Positions 1 through 7,012 of a DNA stretch of 12,075 bases are shown one piece after another. Under the pieces are notes generated by a model. That model saw only the letters and a program-made list of their open reading frames with translations. It had not been told where the DNA came from and ran no database searches. The stretch is from CAYZAW01 sp964476505 (lineage in GTDB: Bacteria; Bacillota; Clostridia; Christensenellales; CAG-138). The DNA lies in the NCBI GenBank assembly GCA_964476505.1, contig CAYZAW010000056.1, positions 1-12,075 on the forward strand. The letters run 5' to 3'. A program made the position numbers and the translations under genes. The first letter of the stretch is position 1. Each line of letters starts with the position of its first letter.

Positions 1-53
1 CATAAAACAAGAACGCTAATGTTGACACTCATCGTATCAATATTAGCGTTCTT
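1..53 (-). terminator. Intrinsic terminator of tRNA-Ala
   Basis: Long inverted repeat: arm 9-25 pairs with arm 37-53 over 17 positions around an 11-nt loop (26-36). In the minus-strand transcript one position (21/41) is an A-C mismatch, and the outer 12 pairs are perfect. The arm is followed on the minus strand by GUUUUAUG (positions 8-1), a short U tract. It begins three bases after the tRNA CCA end, so it very probably ends the tRNA transcript. Confidence 0.8.
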
Positions 54-56
54 ATG

Positions 57-132
57 TGGTGGAGATAAGGGGACTCGAACCCCTGACTTCTGCATTGCGA
101 ACGCAGCGCTCTACCAACTGAGCTATATCCCC
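57..132 (-). tRNA. tRNA-Ala (anticodon CGC, reads GCG)
   Basis: A complete 76-nt cloverleaf can be folded by eye on the minus strand. The acceptor stem is GGGGATA/TATCTCC and contains the G3:U70 wobble that is the classic identity element of alanine tRNA. The D arm is GCTC/GAGC with AGTTGGTA in the loop. The anticodon stem-loop is CTGCG-TTCGCAA-TGCAG, giving anticodon CGC, and the T arm is AGGGG-TTCGAGT-CCCCT. The discriminator base is A and the CCA end is encoded (57-59). It is transcribed alone from a promoter just upstream and ends at a hairpin just downstream. Confidence 0.96.
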
Positions 133-150
133 GTGCAAACTGCGAGAATT

Positions 151-179
151 ACTATACACTATTTACCGGGGATTTGCAA
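151..179 (-). promoter_or_regulatory. Sigma-A-type promoter for tRNA-Ala
   Basis: On the minus strand, a -35 box TTGCAA (174-179) and a -10 box TATAGT (151-156) are separated by exactly 17 bp. Transcription would start near position 144, about 12 nt before the mature tRNA 5' end, leaving a short leader for RNase P to remove. The promoter sits between the ygiQ stop and the tRNA, so the tRNA need not depend on ygiQ transcription. Confidence 0.75.
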
Positions 180-210
180 GTGGGATTTTTGCGATTTGCG
201 AAGTCTCGGT

Positions 211-2199
211 TTATGCTTTGTGCCGCCCGCCATACCCGCCTGATTTTCTGTTGGAACGGGTTGAATCCGTAGATTTCGCATGGGGATTTTGCTGTGCCCC
301 CGACTTTTTTGCGCCGGTATTCGCGGCCTTCGTTCGGGGTGCTTTTCCCGGTTTTGCACTTGTTGTTCGTTTGAAATCAGTAGCCTGTTCGCGCTCCGGC
401 GGTACCAACGCATGCTTTCCAAAGCCTATCAGGTCTTCCCTGTCTGCCAGCCGCAAGGCCTCCCGTACCTTGGAAAAATTGCGGGGCAGGAACCATTGCA
501 ACAATGCGCGCTGATAGCCCTTTTCCTTTTGCGTGCGCGGCACATACACCGGCTCCATGGTTCTGGGATCCAGCCCGGTATAGTACATACAGGTGGAAAG
601 TGTGCCGGGAGTGGGGTAAAAATCCTGCACCTGCTCCGGATGGTGCCCGATATCCCGCAGGTATTCCGCCAACTCGATGGCGGCGGGCAAATCGCTTCCC
701 GGATGGGAGGAGATCAGGTACGGCACCAAATACTGCTCTTTTCCCTGCCTAGCGTTGAGAGCGGCATATTTTTGCGCAAAGCGTTCGTATAGGGCACGGC
801 TGGGCTTGTTCATGTAATACAGCACACGGTCGCTAATATGCTCCGGCGCTACCTTTAACTGCCCGCTGATGTGGTTGGCAATCAACTCGCGCAGGAACGT
901 ATCGTCCCGATCATACATCACATAATCATACCGAACGCCGGAACGCACAAACACCTTTTTTACGCCGGGCAATGCCCGAAGCTTGCGCAAAAGTGCGATG
1001 TAGTCCTGATGATCCACCTCCAGATGCTGGCATTTTTCGTACCCGATGCACTGGCGGTTTTTGCATGCGCCGCTTATCAGCTGTTTTTTACAGGCAGGCT
1101 TGCGGAAATTGGCGGTAGGGCCGCCCACGTCGTGAATGTATCCCTTAAACGCCGGGGAGGCTGTCATNNNNNNNNNNATTTGCTTTGCTTCTGCCAGAAG
1201 GGATGCGTGGCTGCGGGATTGCACTACGCGCCCCTGATGGAAGGTCAGCGCACAAAAGGAGCAAGCGCCAAAGCAGCCCCGGCAGGAGGTCAGGGAGAAC
1301 TGCACCTCGTCCAGCGCCGGGATATGCGCTTGATAGCTTGGATGCGGCAGGCGGGTGTAGGGCAAGGCGTATACCTCGTCCATCTCCCGCTGGGTCAGCG
1401 GCATGGCGGGCGGGTTTGCCACCAAATACCCTTTTTCGTACGGCTGTACAAGGCGTTTGCCGGAAATCGCATCCTGCTCTCGGTATTGCTGCATGAAAGC
1501 CTTGGCGTAGGCCTGCTTATTGGTGGAAACCTCCTGATAGGAGGGTAAAAGCGTATACTCGTAAACGTGATCCAGCGTGGTCGTGCAATAGCAGCTGCCG
1601 GGGATATAGGTTATATCCTTCACATCTATTCCGGAGGATAACGCGTCCGCCAACGCAATGATGGAATGCTCCCCCATGCCGTACAACAGGATATCCGCCC
1701 CGGAATCCACCAATATGGAATGACGCACGGCATTGTCCCAATAATCGTAATGTGCAAAGCGCCTAAGGCTGGCCTCAATGCCGCCAATGATCACCGGCAC
1801 GCCGCGGTAAGCCTCCCGGCAGCGGTTGGCGTACACAATGGCGGCTCTGTCCGGGCGCTTGCCCGCCTCGCCGCCGGGCGTATACGCGTCGGTGCTTCTG
1901 CGGTGCAGCGCGGCGGAATAGTGATTCACCATGGAGTCCAGATTGCCCGCCGTAACCAAATAGGCAAGCTTGGGCCGTCCCAGCGCACGGAACGCCTCCG
2001 CGCTTTTCCAATCCGGCTGGGCAATGATTCCAACGGAATACCCGGCGTTTTTCAGCACGCGGGAAATGATGGCAACACCAAAACTCGGGTGATCGATATA
2101 CGCATCGCCCGAGATATACACAAAATCCGGTTGTTCCACGCCCTCCTGCCGCAGCTCCGCAAGCGACATGGGGATAGGGCGCAGGCGCTCCTGTTCCAT
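211..2199 (-). CDS. ygiQ: YgiQ family radical SAM protein
   Basis: YgiQ-type (UPF0313) radical SAM protein. The reaction and substrate are not established for this family, so only the chemistry class can be stated: a 4Fe-4S cluster cleaving S-adenosylmethionine. The N-terminal family region (about residues 8-300) has the typical FVYISGDAYIDHPSFG and GGIEASLRR stretches. The CxxxCxxC cluster motif is C309, C313 and C316 (CFGACSFC), followed by the family signature DVGGPTANF and four more conserved-looking cysteines (C370, C379, C384, C390). The C-terminal part includes PEH and HPGS motifs and ends in a basic Lys/Arg/Ser-rich tail of about 50 residues. Length is normal for the family. Four residues (341-344) are unknown because of the N run and are probably artefactual (see findings). 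The start fits homologues, which begin just before a P-M-S motif, but the AAGGG upstream is only two bases from the ATG. It is probably the last gene of the unit led by the SpoIID-like gene. Confidence 0.93.
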   Translation of the reverse strand: MEQERLRPIPMSLAELRQEGVEQPDFVYISGDAYIDHPSFGVAIISRVLKNAGYSVGIIAQPDWKSAEAFRALGRPKLAYLVTAGNLDSMVNHYSAALHRRSTDAYTPGGEAGKRPDRAAIVYANRCREAYRGVPVIIGGIEASLRRFAHYDYWDNAVRHSILVDSGADILLYGMGEHSIIALADALSSGIDVKDITYIPGSCYCTTTLDHVYEYTLLPSYQEVSTNKQAYAKAFMQQYREQDAISGKRLVQPYEKGYLVANPPAMPLTQREMDEVYALPYTRLPHPSYQAHIPALDEVQFSLTSCRGCFGACSFCALTFHQGRVVQSRSHASLLAEAKQXXXXMTASPAFKGYIHDVGGPTANFRKPACKKQLISGACKNRQCIGYEKCQHLEVDHQDYIALLRKLRALPGVKKVFVRSGVRYDYVMYDRDDTFLRELIANHISGQLKVAPEHISDRVLYYMNKPSRALYERFAQKYAALNARQGKEQYLVPYLISSHPGSDLPAAIELAEYLRDIGHHPEQVQDFYPTPGTLSTCMYYTGLDPRTMEPVYVPRTQKEKGYQRALLQWFLPRNFSKVREALRLADREDLIGFGKHALVPPEREQATDFKRTTSAKPGKAPRTKAANTGAKKSGAQQNPHAKSTDSTRSNRKSGGYGGRHKA
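1168..1177. other. Assembly gap (10 N) inside ygiQ
   Basis: Ten Ns interrupt the sequence between two segments that both code for YgiQ. The reading frame happens to continue across the Ns. Ten Ns looks like a scaffolder's placeholder rather than a measured gap. Both flanks end or begin with the dinucleotide AT on the plus strand. Confidence 0.95.
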
Positions 2200-2234
2200 A
2201 CCCTTACTCTAGCCTAACCGCTTGGATTATGCAA

Positions 2235-2525
2235 CTAGGTTTTGGTTTCCACGATCTCAATGATGCGCGCAATGAAGTCCCCCAGTATGGGGATACTGCT
2301 TTCTGCAAGGATTCGTAAGAGATAGATCAATAACGCGCCCAAAAGCGTAAAGCCCACGGCTGTGCCTAAGCCCCGGGCAATACCAAACAGAAACGCGTTT
2401 TTCAACATGCGTTTGCGGTCATGGATGTATTCTACATATTCCTTGAAGCGGCTGCGCTCCATATTGAACATGATATCGTCCAGCTTACGCTCCAGCCGCT
2501 TCAGAATCCTGTTGTATATCAGCAT
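2235..2525 (-). CDS. DUF5665 domain small membrane protein
   Basis: A 96-residue protein matching the DUF5665 pattern known from Clostridia: a charged, amphipathic N-terminal half (about 1-44) containing FKEYVEYIHDRKRML, then GIARGLGTAVGFTLLGALLIYLL, a single likely transmembrane helix (about 52-72). It ends in a hydrophobic, probably amphipathic helix with the typical IPILGDFIARIIEIV stretch (78-92). The function of the family is unknown. It lies 53 nt downstream of the SpoIID-like gene and 35 nt upstream of ygiQ on the same strand, with no terminator visible on either side, so co-transcription is likely. The ribosome binding site is weak (GGGAAC about 8 nt before the ATG). The start is therefore the least certain part. 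Confidence 0.82.
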   Translation of the reverse strand: MLIYNRILKRLERKLDDIMFNMERSRFKEYVEYIHDRKRMLKNAFLFGIARGLGTAVGFTLLGALLIYLLRILAESSIPILGDFIARIIEIVETKT

Positions 2526-2578
2526 GGATACAGCGTTCCCATTTTTGCGGGAAAACAGTCCGTTACACGCGGTTCATC

Positions 2579-4081
2579 CTATTGTTGGGCAAAGGAATTG
2601 GTCCATACCTGCGCCAGCGTGTTCCACGTTCTGGGGCCCGCAATGCCGTCCACCTGCAGCCCGAACTGACGCTGGAAGGCGCGTACCGCCGCAAGCGTGC
2701 GAGAGCCGAATATCCCATCCGCCTCGATTCGCGGAATCGAGGAATAGATAGCGGACAGATCCCGCAAATATTGCTGCATGATGCGCACATAGTCTCCCCG
2801 AGAGCCCAGCTTGATATAGTACCCCGGATATGCCACAGCATTGCCGCTGGGGATTCCCTCGCTTTCCAGCGATGCCAAGCGCCTTACAACCGCATAAATA
2901 TAAGACAGCTGATACCAAGTGGCTTTGCCTACGATGCCGTCCACCCTAAGGTCGAACAGTCGCTGAAACGCGCGTACCGCCGCTTCCGTTTCGCTGCCGA
3001 AATACCCTGTGGCGCGGGAGATCGCCGGGATTGCCGGATAGTTTTGCCGAATGCGCAGCAGCTGCTCCTGCACGATGCGTACCGGATCGCCCTCGCTGCC
3101 CCGGCGCAGCAGATACCCCGGATAGGACGCTTCAATGCCGCGAATATCGTTCGTTTCCACCAGCTCCACATCCTGCCCGTAATAATACCTAAGTATCGCC
3201 AGCGGGTCGTAGCCGCGGTTGGCAAGCGTTACTGTGCCCCATTGGGAAAGGCCGTTGCAGGTGGACGTGGTGCCGTTGCAGTAGGAGGCGAACAGCGGCT
3301 CCAGCCTGCCCTGCCGCCGGGGGTAGATGTTGAATATCTCGTTTACGATACGGTCTACATTGCTGAAGATATCTCTTCCCTTCACATACGCCTGATCGTA
3401 CCTTGTGGTGTTGGTAATGTTGAAATTATAACCGCGGCTTGTGTACCACTCTGTAAACACACGGTTTAGCGCAAAGCCGATCTGCGCAAATATATTGGCA
3501 CGAATGGCGTTTTCCGGCCAAGTGGGATACACCTCGCTGCAGCAAACGTTTTTAATATAGTAAGGAAAGCTGACCCGCACGTTTTCCGCCGAGGCATCGG
3601 GTCTGCCTAAGTGTACCGTAATATACTCCGGAATGTACACCTGCGTTAATATGCGCGCCTGCTCACTGGGGCCTTCCGGCTCCCGATCCTCCGTTTCTGT
3701 GACCGCCGCATCCGGGATGCTGATTGCCGTTTCGGCAGTACGGCTTCTGGCGTCCGCCGCCGTCAGCTCCACCGGAAGCAAGGTTTCAATGCCGGAAAAC
3801 ACCTGCACGCCGCTGATCGAAACCGGCGCATAGCCACTGGCGCGCACCTGTACCGTAAGCCTTGCCGCCACCTCCCCGCCGTTTGGAACACGGCTGTTCT
3901 CGGCAGGCGGCGCAGTTACGGAAACGGCCTGCGTTCGCCCGTTTTCATCCGAAAGAAGCTCCGTGCTTCTTCCCGTATCCTCCTGCGTTACCAGTATCGC
4001 CGCACCGGCAACCGGCATTGCGCCGTCCTCCGTTGTTGTCCAAACCGTCAGGTTGCCCTGTTCCATATTTCCACCATCCAT
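2579..4081 (-). CDS. SpoIID-like protein with two peptidoglycan-binding domains
   Basis: A 500-residue multidomain protein. Residues about 9-105 look like a carboxypeptidase-regulatory-like beta sandwich (VAGAAILVTQEDTGR, SDENGRT). Residues about 106-145 are a Thr/Glu-rich linker. Residues about 146-305 resemble SpoIID/LytB: YPTWPENAIRAN, with E190 where SpoIID has its catalytic glutamate, then a CNGTTSTCNGLSQWG stretch (C268, C275) and YDPLAILRYYYG. SpoIID is a lytic transglycosylase acting on peptidoglycan during engulfment, so a role in spore or cell-wall remodelling is inferred. Two PG_binding_1 domains follow (about 320-397 and 420-493), each with the GxFGxxTxxAVRAFQRxFxLxVDGIxGxxTW pattern. 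No signal peptide or membrane segment is visible. The upstream ATG has a ribosome binding site almost touching it (ACAGGA). The ATG at 4066 (Met6), preceded by GATGGTGGAAAT, is an equally plausible start and would make a 495-residue protein. Confidence 0.85.
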   Translation of the reverse strand: MDGGNMEQGNLTVWTTTEDGAMPVAGAAILVTQEDTGRSTELLSDENGRTQAVSVTAPPAENSRVPNGGEVAARLTVQVRASGYAPVSISGVQVFSGIETLLPVELTAADARSRTAETAISIPDAAVTETEDREPEGPSEQARILTQVYIPEYITVHLGRPDASAENVRVSFPYYIKNVCCSEVYPTWPENAIRANIFAQIGFALNRVFTEWYTSRGYNFNITNTTRYDQAYVKGRDIFSNVDRIVNEIFNIYPRRQGRLEPLFASYCNGTTSTCNGLSQWGTVTLANRGYDPLAILRYYYGQDVELVETNDIRGIEASYPGYLLRRGSEGDPVRIVQEQLLRIRQNYPAIPAISRATGYFGSETEAAVRAFQRLFDLRVDGIVGKATWYQLSYIYAVVRRLASLESEGIPSGNAVAYPGYYIKLGSRGDYVRIMQQYLRDLSAIYSSIPRIEADGIFGSRTLAAVRAFQRQFGLQVDGIAGPRTWNTLAQVWTNSFAQQ

Positions 4082-4111
4082 TCCTGTCTTTTGGTTGAAT
4101 AAGCCTACCCC

Positions 4112-4119
4112 ATTGTATG
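4112..4119 (-). promoter_or_regulatory. Possible sporulation-type -10 box (CATACAAT)
   Basis: On the minus strand, CATACAAT lies about 30 nt before the SpoIID-like start and downstream of the terminator at 4141-4177, so a promoter is expected here. CATACAAT equals the B. subtilis SigE -10 consensus. A matching SigE -35 box is not obvious. Read as a sigma-A site instead, TACAAT has a TTGCGC only at a poor 19-bp spacing. The position is well supported; the sigma factor is a guess. Confidence 0.4.
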
Positions 4120-4140
4120 CAACGCCTACGGTTTTTGCGC

Positions 4141-4177
4141 AAAGAAAAAGACCGGAGTGCCAAAGCCTCCGGCCTTT
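4141..4177 (-). terminator. Intrinsic terminator after the divIVA-domain gene
   Basis: On the minus strand, AAAGGCCGGAG (4177-4167) pairs with CTCCGGTCTTT (4157-4147) over 11 positions with one G-U pair and a 9-nt loop. It continues into a U-rich tract (UUUUUCUUU). It lies 28 nt after the stop codon of the DivIVA-domain gene and closes the hlyD-yggS-sepF-divIVA transcript. Confidence 0.9.
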
Positions 4178-4204
4178 ATGGGTTTACGTGCTGGTATGCC
4201 GCGC

Positions 4205-4438
4205 TTACTTTGCGCTTGCGGCAGGTTTGCCGGAATCCACCCCGGCAGTTGGTGTTGGCTGCTTGCCGCGCTCCAGTTGGCACAGCAAACGGTCGATGCG
4301 GCTCAGTAACGCCTGGCGTTCGGTTTCATACTGTTCCACGGTACGAATGACCTCGTCTAAGAAAAGGTCTACTTCCTGTATATCGTAGCCGCGAAACACC
4401 TTTGTAAACTGCTTCTCAGCGATTTGTTTGGACTGCAT
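4205..4438 (-). CDS. Short DivIVA-domain protein
   Basis: A 77-residue protein consisting almost only of the DivIVA N-terminal domain, the part that binds curved membrane and starts the coiled coil. FTKVFRGYDIQEVDLFLDEV (residues 11-30) matches the family, with F15 and R16 at the positions of the B. subtilis membrane-inserting Phe17/Arg18. A coiled-coil-like helix runs to about residue 58. A Pro/Ser/Ala tail follows. Full DivIVA proteins are usually about 150 residues or more, so the C-terminal oligomerisation coiled coil is missing. The stop codon is clean and a good terminator follows, so it is not an obvious frameshift remnant. The start lies 2 nt after the sepF stop with no strong ribosome binding site, which suggests translational coupling. 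It may be a polar or septal scaffold, or a partner of SepF. Confidence 0.85.
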   Translation of the reverse strand: MQSKQIAEKQFTKVFRGYDIQEVDLFLDEVIRTVEQYETERQALLSRIDRLLCQLERGKQPTPTAGVDSGKPAASAK

Positions 4439-4440
4439 GG

Positions 4441-4899
4441 TTAAATCAATCCGCTATCGCCCAGATCGCCTTCGGAATTGCCGATCACATCGTAATTGTT
4501 GGGCGCGACCACAAATATCCCGCGGGAGATCTTAAAGATCGTGCCGTTCAAGGCATACACCGCGCCTGCCATAAAGTCTAGGATTCGCTGCGCACAGTCT
4601 ACCTCCAGCTCCTCCATGTTCACAATGACCGGCTTACGGCTTTTCATGTTGTCGATAATGTTCTGCGTGTCTTCATAGCTGATGGGATGATACACGATCA
4701 TCTTCATCTGAGACAGCGCTGCTGTTGCGGAGGGGACAGCGGCGTTCCGGGGCTTTTTCGCCCGCGAACCAAAGCTGACCACGTTATCCGGCTGCGTTGG
4801 ATCCTCCTGATAGAAATCGGTTTGCTGGTAGTCGTCCTCTTGCATATCAGGCTCTTCTACGCTGATATAGTCGAGGAATCTGTCAAACAGTTTTGCCAT
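4441..4899 (-). CDS. sepF: Cell division protein SepF
   Basis: SepF anchors and aligns FtsZ filaments at the division site on the inner face of the membrane. The N-terminal MAKLFDRFLDYI is the expected amphipathic membrane-targeting helix. An acidic/Gln-rich linker follows (15-40), then a basic segment. The conserved SepF core spans about residues 66-138 (MIVYHPISYEDTQNIID, KPVIVNMEELE, AQRILDFMAGAVYALNGTIFKIS, IFVVAPNNYDV). Length is 152 residues, normal for the family. I chose the ATG at 4899 because a strong GGAGGAG lies 6 nt upstream and because homologues begin MxKLFDR. A longer in-frame TTG start at 4953 has no support. It lies 153 nt downstream of yggS, with structured DNA between, and 2 nt upstream of the DivIVA-domain gene. 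Confidence 0.95.
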   Translation of the reverse strand: MAKLFDRFLDYISVEEPDMQEDDYQQTDFYQEDPTQPDNVVSFGSRAKKPRNAAVPSATAALSQMKMIVYHPISYEDTQNIIDNMKSRKPVIVNMEELEVDCAQRILDFMAGAVYALNGTIFKISRGIFVVAPNNYDVIGNSEGDLGDSGLI

Positions 4900-4905
4900 A
4901 CGGGT

Positions 4906-4912
4906 CTCCTCC
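4906..4912 (-). promoter_or_regulatory. sepF ribosome binding site
   Basis: GGAGGAG on the minus strand, 6 nt before the ATG at 4899. This strong match decides the SepF start in favour of the 152-residue form. Confidence 0.85.
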
Positions 4913-4935
4913 ATACGAATAATTTTCGTTGGCGC

Positions 4936-5042
4936 TTGGAGGGATTTCTCCAACCTCCGCTTCCTGCGGGGCTGACGGCGCTGCGGCCGGGCTTCGCGGC
5001 TAACGCCGCTATTGCAGGGAACACGTTCTATCTAATGTGTTC
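4936..5042. repeat. Cluster of inverted repeats between yggS and sepF
   Basis: Three short perfect inverted repeats lie in the 153-nt yggS-sepF gap. TTGGAG (4936-4941) pairs with CTCCAA (4948-4953). GCGGC (4996-5000) pairs with GCCGC (5005-5009). GAACAC (5019-5024) pairs with GTGTTC (5037-5042). The middle part (4960-5010) is very GC-rich and can form alternative pairings such as CGGCG (4976-4980) with CGCCG (5004-5008). None is followed by a U tract on the minus strand, so these are not plain terminators. This could be a dispersed intergenic palindrome or a structured sepF leader. Confidence 0.5.
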
Positions 5043-5052
5043 TCCAATGCCT

Positions 5053-5739
5053 TTACTGTCTTGCCCCAAACAGGGCCGTTCCTACGCGAACGATGGTGGC
5101 GCCTTCTTCCACGGCAACGGTATAATCGCCGCTCATGCCCATGGACAGATGACGCATGGAAACGTGAGGCAATGCCATATTCTGCGCTTCTTCAAACAGC
5201 CCGCGCATTTTAATGAAATAGGGGCGTACCTCCTCCGGCGGCAATGCCGGCGGAATGCACATCAATCCATTTATATGTATATTCGGCATATCTGCCGCCC
5301 GAATTAAGCATTCCCGCAGGGATTCCGGCGCAACGCCGCCTTTTTGCGGCTCCTGCCCGATGTTTACCTGTATCAATACGTTTTGCAGGATGTTTCTTGC
5401 GGCGGCATATTGCTGTATTTCCTGCATCAGCTCCAGCCTGTCCACCGATTGAATCAGGTCTACCTTGCCTACGATATATTTTATCTTATTAGACTGGAAT
5501 TGTCCAATGAAATGTACATCACAGCCATGATCCCTGAAAAACGCTATTTTATCGCGGCACTCCTGCGCGCGGTTTTCGCCCACATGGGTAATGCCGCTGT
5601 CCAGCGCCTCCGCGATGCGCGCCGTATCCACAAATTTGGTGACCGCCAGCAGCATGATGTCCGCCGGGTCCCGCCCGGCTTTGTTCGCGTGCGCCGCGAT
5701 TTCTTCCTGCACGCGCAGTACATTGTTTTTGATGCTCAC
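5053..5739 (-). CDS. yggS: YggS family PLP homeostasis protein
   Basis: Member of the YggS/YlmE/PROSC family, a small single-domain TIM-barrel protein that binds pyridoxal 5'-phosphate and keeps free PLP and amino-acid pools balanced; no enzymatic reaction is established. The PLP-binding lysine is K35 in LLAVTK. Other family blocks are present: HVGENRAQE, HFIGQFQSNK (the usual LQ is FQ here), and the C-terminal LSMGMSGDYTVAVEEGATIVRVGTALFG phosphate-binding end. Length 228 residues is normal. Translation starts at GTG, with AAGGAGG 8 nt upstream; that ribosome binding site overlaps the stop codon of the preceding gene, which implies coupling. yggS next to sepF is a very common arrangement in Bacillota. 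Confidence 0.95.
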   Translation of the reverse strand: MSIKNNVLRVQEEIAAHANKAGRDPADIMLLAVTKFVDTARIAEALDSGITHVGENRAQECRDKIAFFRDHGCDVHFIGQFQSNKIKYIVGKVDLIQSVDRLELMQEIQQYAAARNILQNVLIQVNIGQEPQKGGVAPESLRECLIRAADMPNIHINGLMCIPPALPPEEVRPYFIKMRGLFEEAQNMALPHVSMRHLSMGMSGDYTVAVEEGATIVRVGTALFGARQ

Positions 5740-5752
5740 GCCTGCCGCCTCC

Positions 5753-6943
5753 TTACGGTTTTACATACCGCAGCCCTGCCACCAGCGTATCGCCGCCGTT
5801 TGCCGCTTTCACAATGGCGTTGTCTGCATCGGCTGCTAAAACATCCACCTGTATCCAGCGCTTAGCGCCGTCTCCCTCTACATTGATGCCGGGAAGCCCA
5901 TCACGAATCTCAAGCACCTTTAGCGGCACCTCAAGGCCGGATGCATCGTGGTCTATCGTAACGTTGACCAAACGGATGCCGATCAAATCCTTCATGTCCT
6001 GCCGGAATTCCAGCACGTTTACGATCTTGCTGGTGGATACGATGGGTGCCAGCGCCGTGCCCGCATACGTTTCTCCGTCATAGCCCGTGAATTTTACCGA
6101 ATACTGTTCTCCCGCCGCCAAACGGAAGGGCGAGGAGGCATCGGTCAAAAAGGCAATGTAGAAGTGCTCGTTTTGAATGAGCCGGAACAACTGGCTTTCC
6201 GTTGCGGCATCCGAGGCGCTGATCACACCGCGGCTGTTGATGATGCTGGTAATAAGATCTGCGTTTAGGGTGTCCATCTTCTGCGCGGAAACCGCCTGCT
6301 CGTATCCGTCAAAATAGAAGCTGACCACGCCCGCGCCGTTGTTGTTTACGATATCCCGCTTCCAAGTTGCCAAGTTGGAAAGCTGCACGGTCTCCTGCTC
6401 ATACAGATCGTTTAGCGTAGCGTCCGCCTGCACCTCTCTAAGAAGCGTCATGCGCTGCTCCAACAGGGTTTTTAATTCCTGCTCCAGTATCAAAAGATCG
6501 TCCGCACCCGCGTCGCCCTGAATGGAGGCACGAATGGCAAGCTGCTTTTGCTGTATGGCAAGCTCCAGTGCGTCTAGATCGGTATTGACGATGCCCTCAA
6601 TCAACTGTTTTTGATAGGTTAGGATGTCCTGCCGCACCTTGATAAGGGACTGCATGATGTCCTCTTGATAGCCCCATTTGAATACCTGTGCAATTTGCGT
6701 GCCGTTCTCAACATGCGCGCCTTCTGCCACGTCGTATAGTATTTTATCGTACTTTTCCGTGGTTACAGTCGCTTCGTCCCGGATAACCACCGCCGAAGCG
6801 TCAAAGGTCATGTGCATGGCCTGCGCCCTAAGCTCGCCGCCGTTGCCGCCGCTGAGTATCAAAAACAGTACTGCGCCGATTACCGCAAGTACTGTAATTA
6901 CCATTACATAAAAAGCCGGACGAATCCTGCGCCTGCGCTCCAT
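5753..6943 (-). CDS. HlyD-like membrane-anchored protein
   Basis: A 396-residue protein with a basic N-terminus (MERRRRIR), one transmembrane helix (about 11-31) and a large extracytoplasmic part. After the helix comes a lipoyl/barrel-sandwich-like segment (about 45-92; YDVAEGAHVENGTQIAQV), a mostly helical, Gln/Leu-rich hairpin (about 93-200) and a second beta-rich part (about 255-396; LAAGEQYSVKFTGYDGETYAG, LEVPLKVLEIRDG). This is the layout of HlyD-type membrane-fusion proteins. No ABC transporter or outer-membrane partner is nearby. Homologues of this type are commonly found just upstream of yggS-sepF in Clostridia, so an envelope or division role is more likely than classical export, but this is inference. 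The ATG has AAAGGAGG 8 nt upstream. It is the first gene after the promoter at 7013-7041. Confidence 0.8.
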   Translation of the reverse strand: MERRRRIRPAFYVMVITVLAVIGAVLFLILSGGNGGELRAQAMHMTFDASAVVIRDEATVTTEKYDKILYDVAEGAHVENGTQIAQVFKWGYQEDIMQSLIKVRQDILTYQKQLIEGIVNTDLDALELAIQQKQLAIRASIQGDAGADDLLILEQELKTLLEQRMTLLREVQADATLNDLYEQETVQLSNLATWKRDIVNNNGAGVVSFYFDGYEQAVSAQKMDTLNADLITSIINSRGVISASDAATESQLFRLIQNEHFYIAFLTDASSPFRLAAGEQYSVKFTGYDGETYAGTALAPIVSTSKIVNVLEFRQDMKDLIGIRLVNVTIDHDASGLEVPLKVLEIRDGLPGINVEGDGAKRWIQVDVLAADADNAIVKAANGGDTLVAGLRYVKP

Positions 6944-7012
6944 GCCATGCGCCTCCTTTCTGTAACATACAGCGAATAAGCGGCTGTTACCGCCTCCGCC
7001 AAAGCACTGTTT

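Noticed and set aside
211..2217. Several long plus-strand open frames opposite ygiQ
   Set aside because: They are antisense shadows of a well-recognised conserved protein in GC-rich DNA; none shows a domain or translation signal.
4900..4953. N-terminal extension of SepF from a TTG codon at 4953
   Set aside because: The added residues fall in the inverted repeat, have no ribosome binding site, and homologues start at the MAKLFDR equivalent, which has a strong GGAGGAG.
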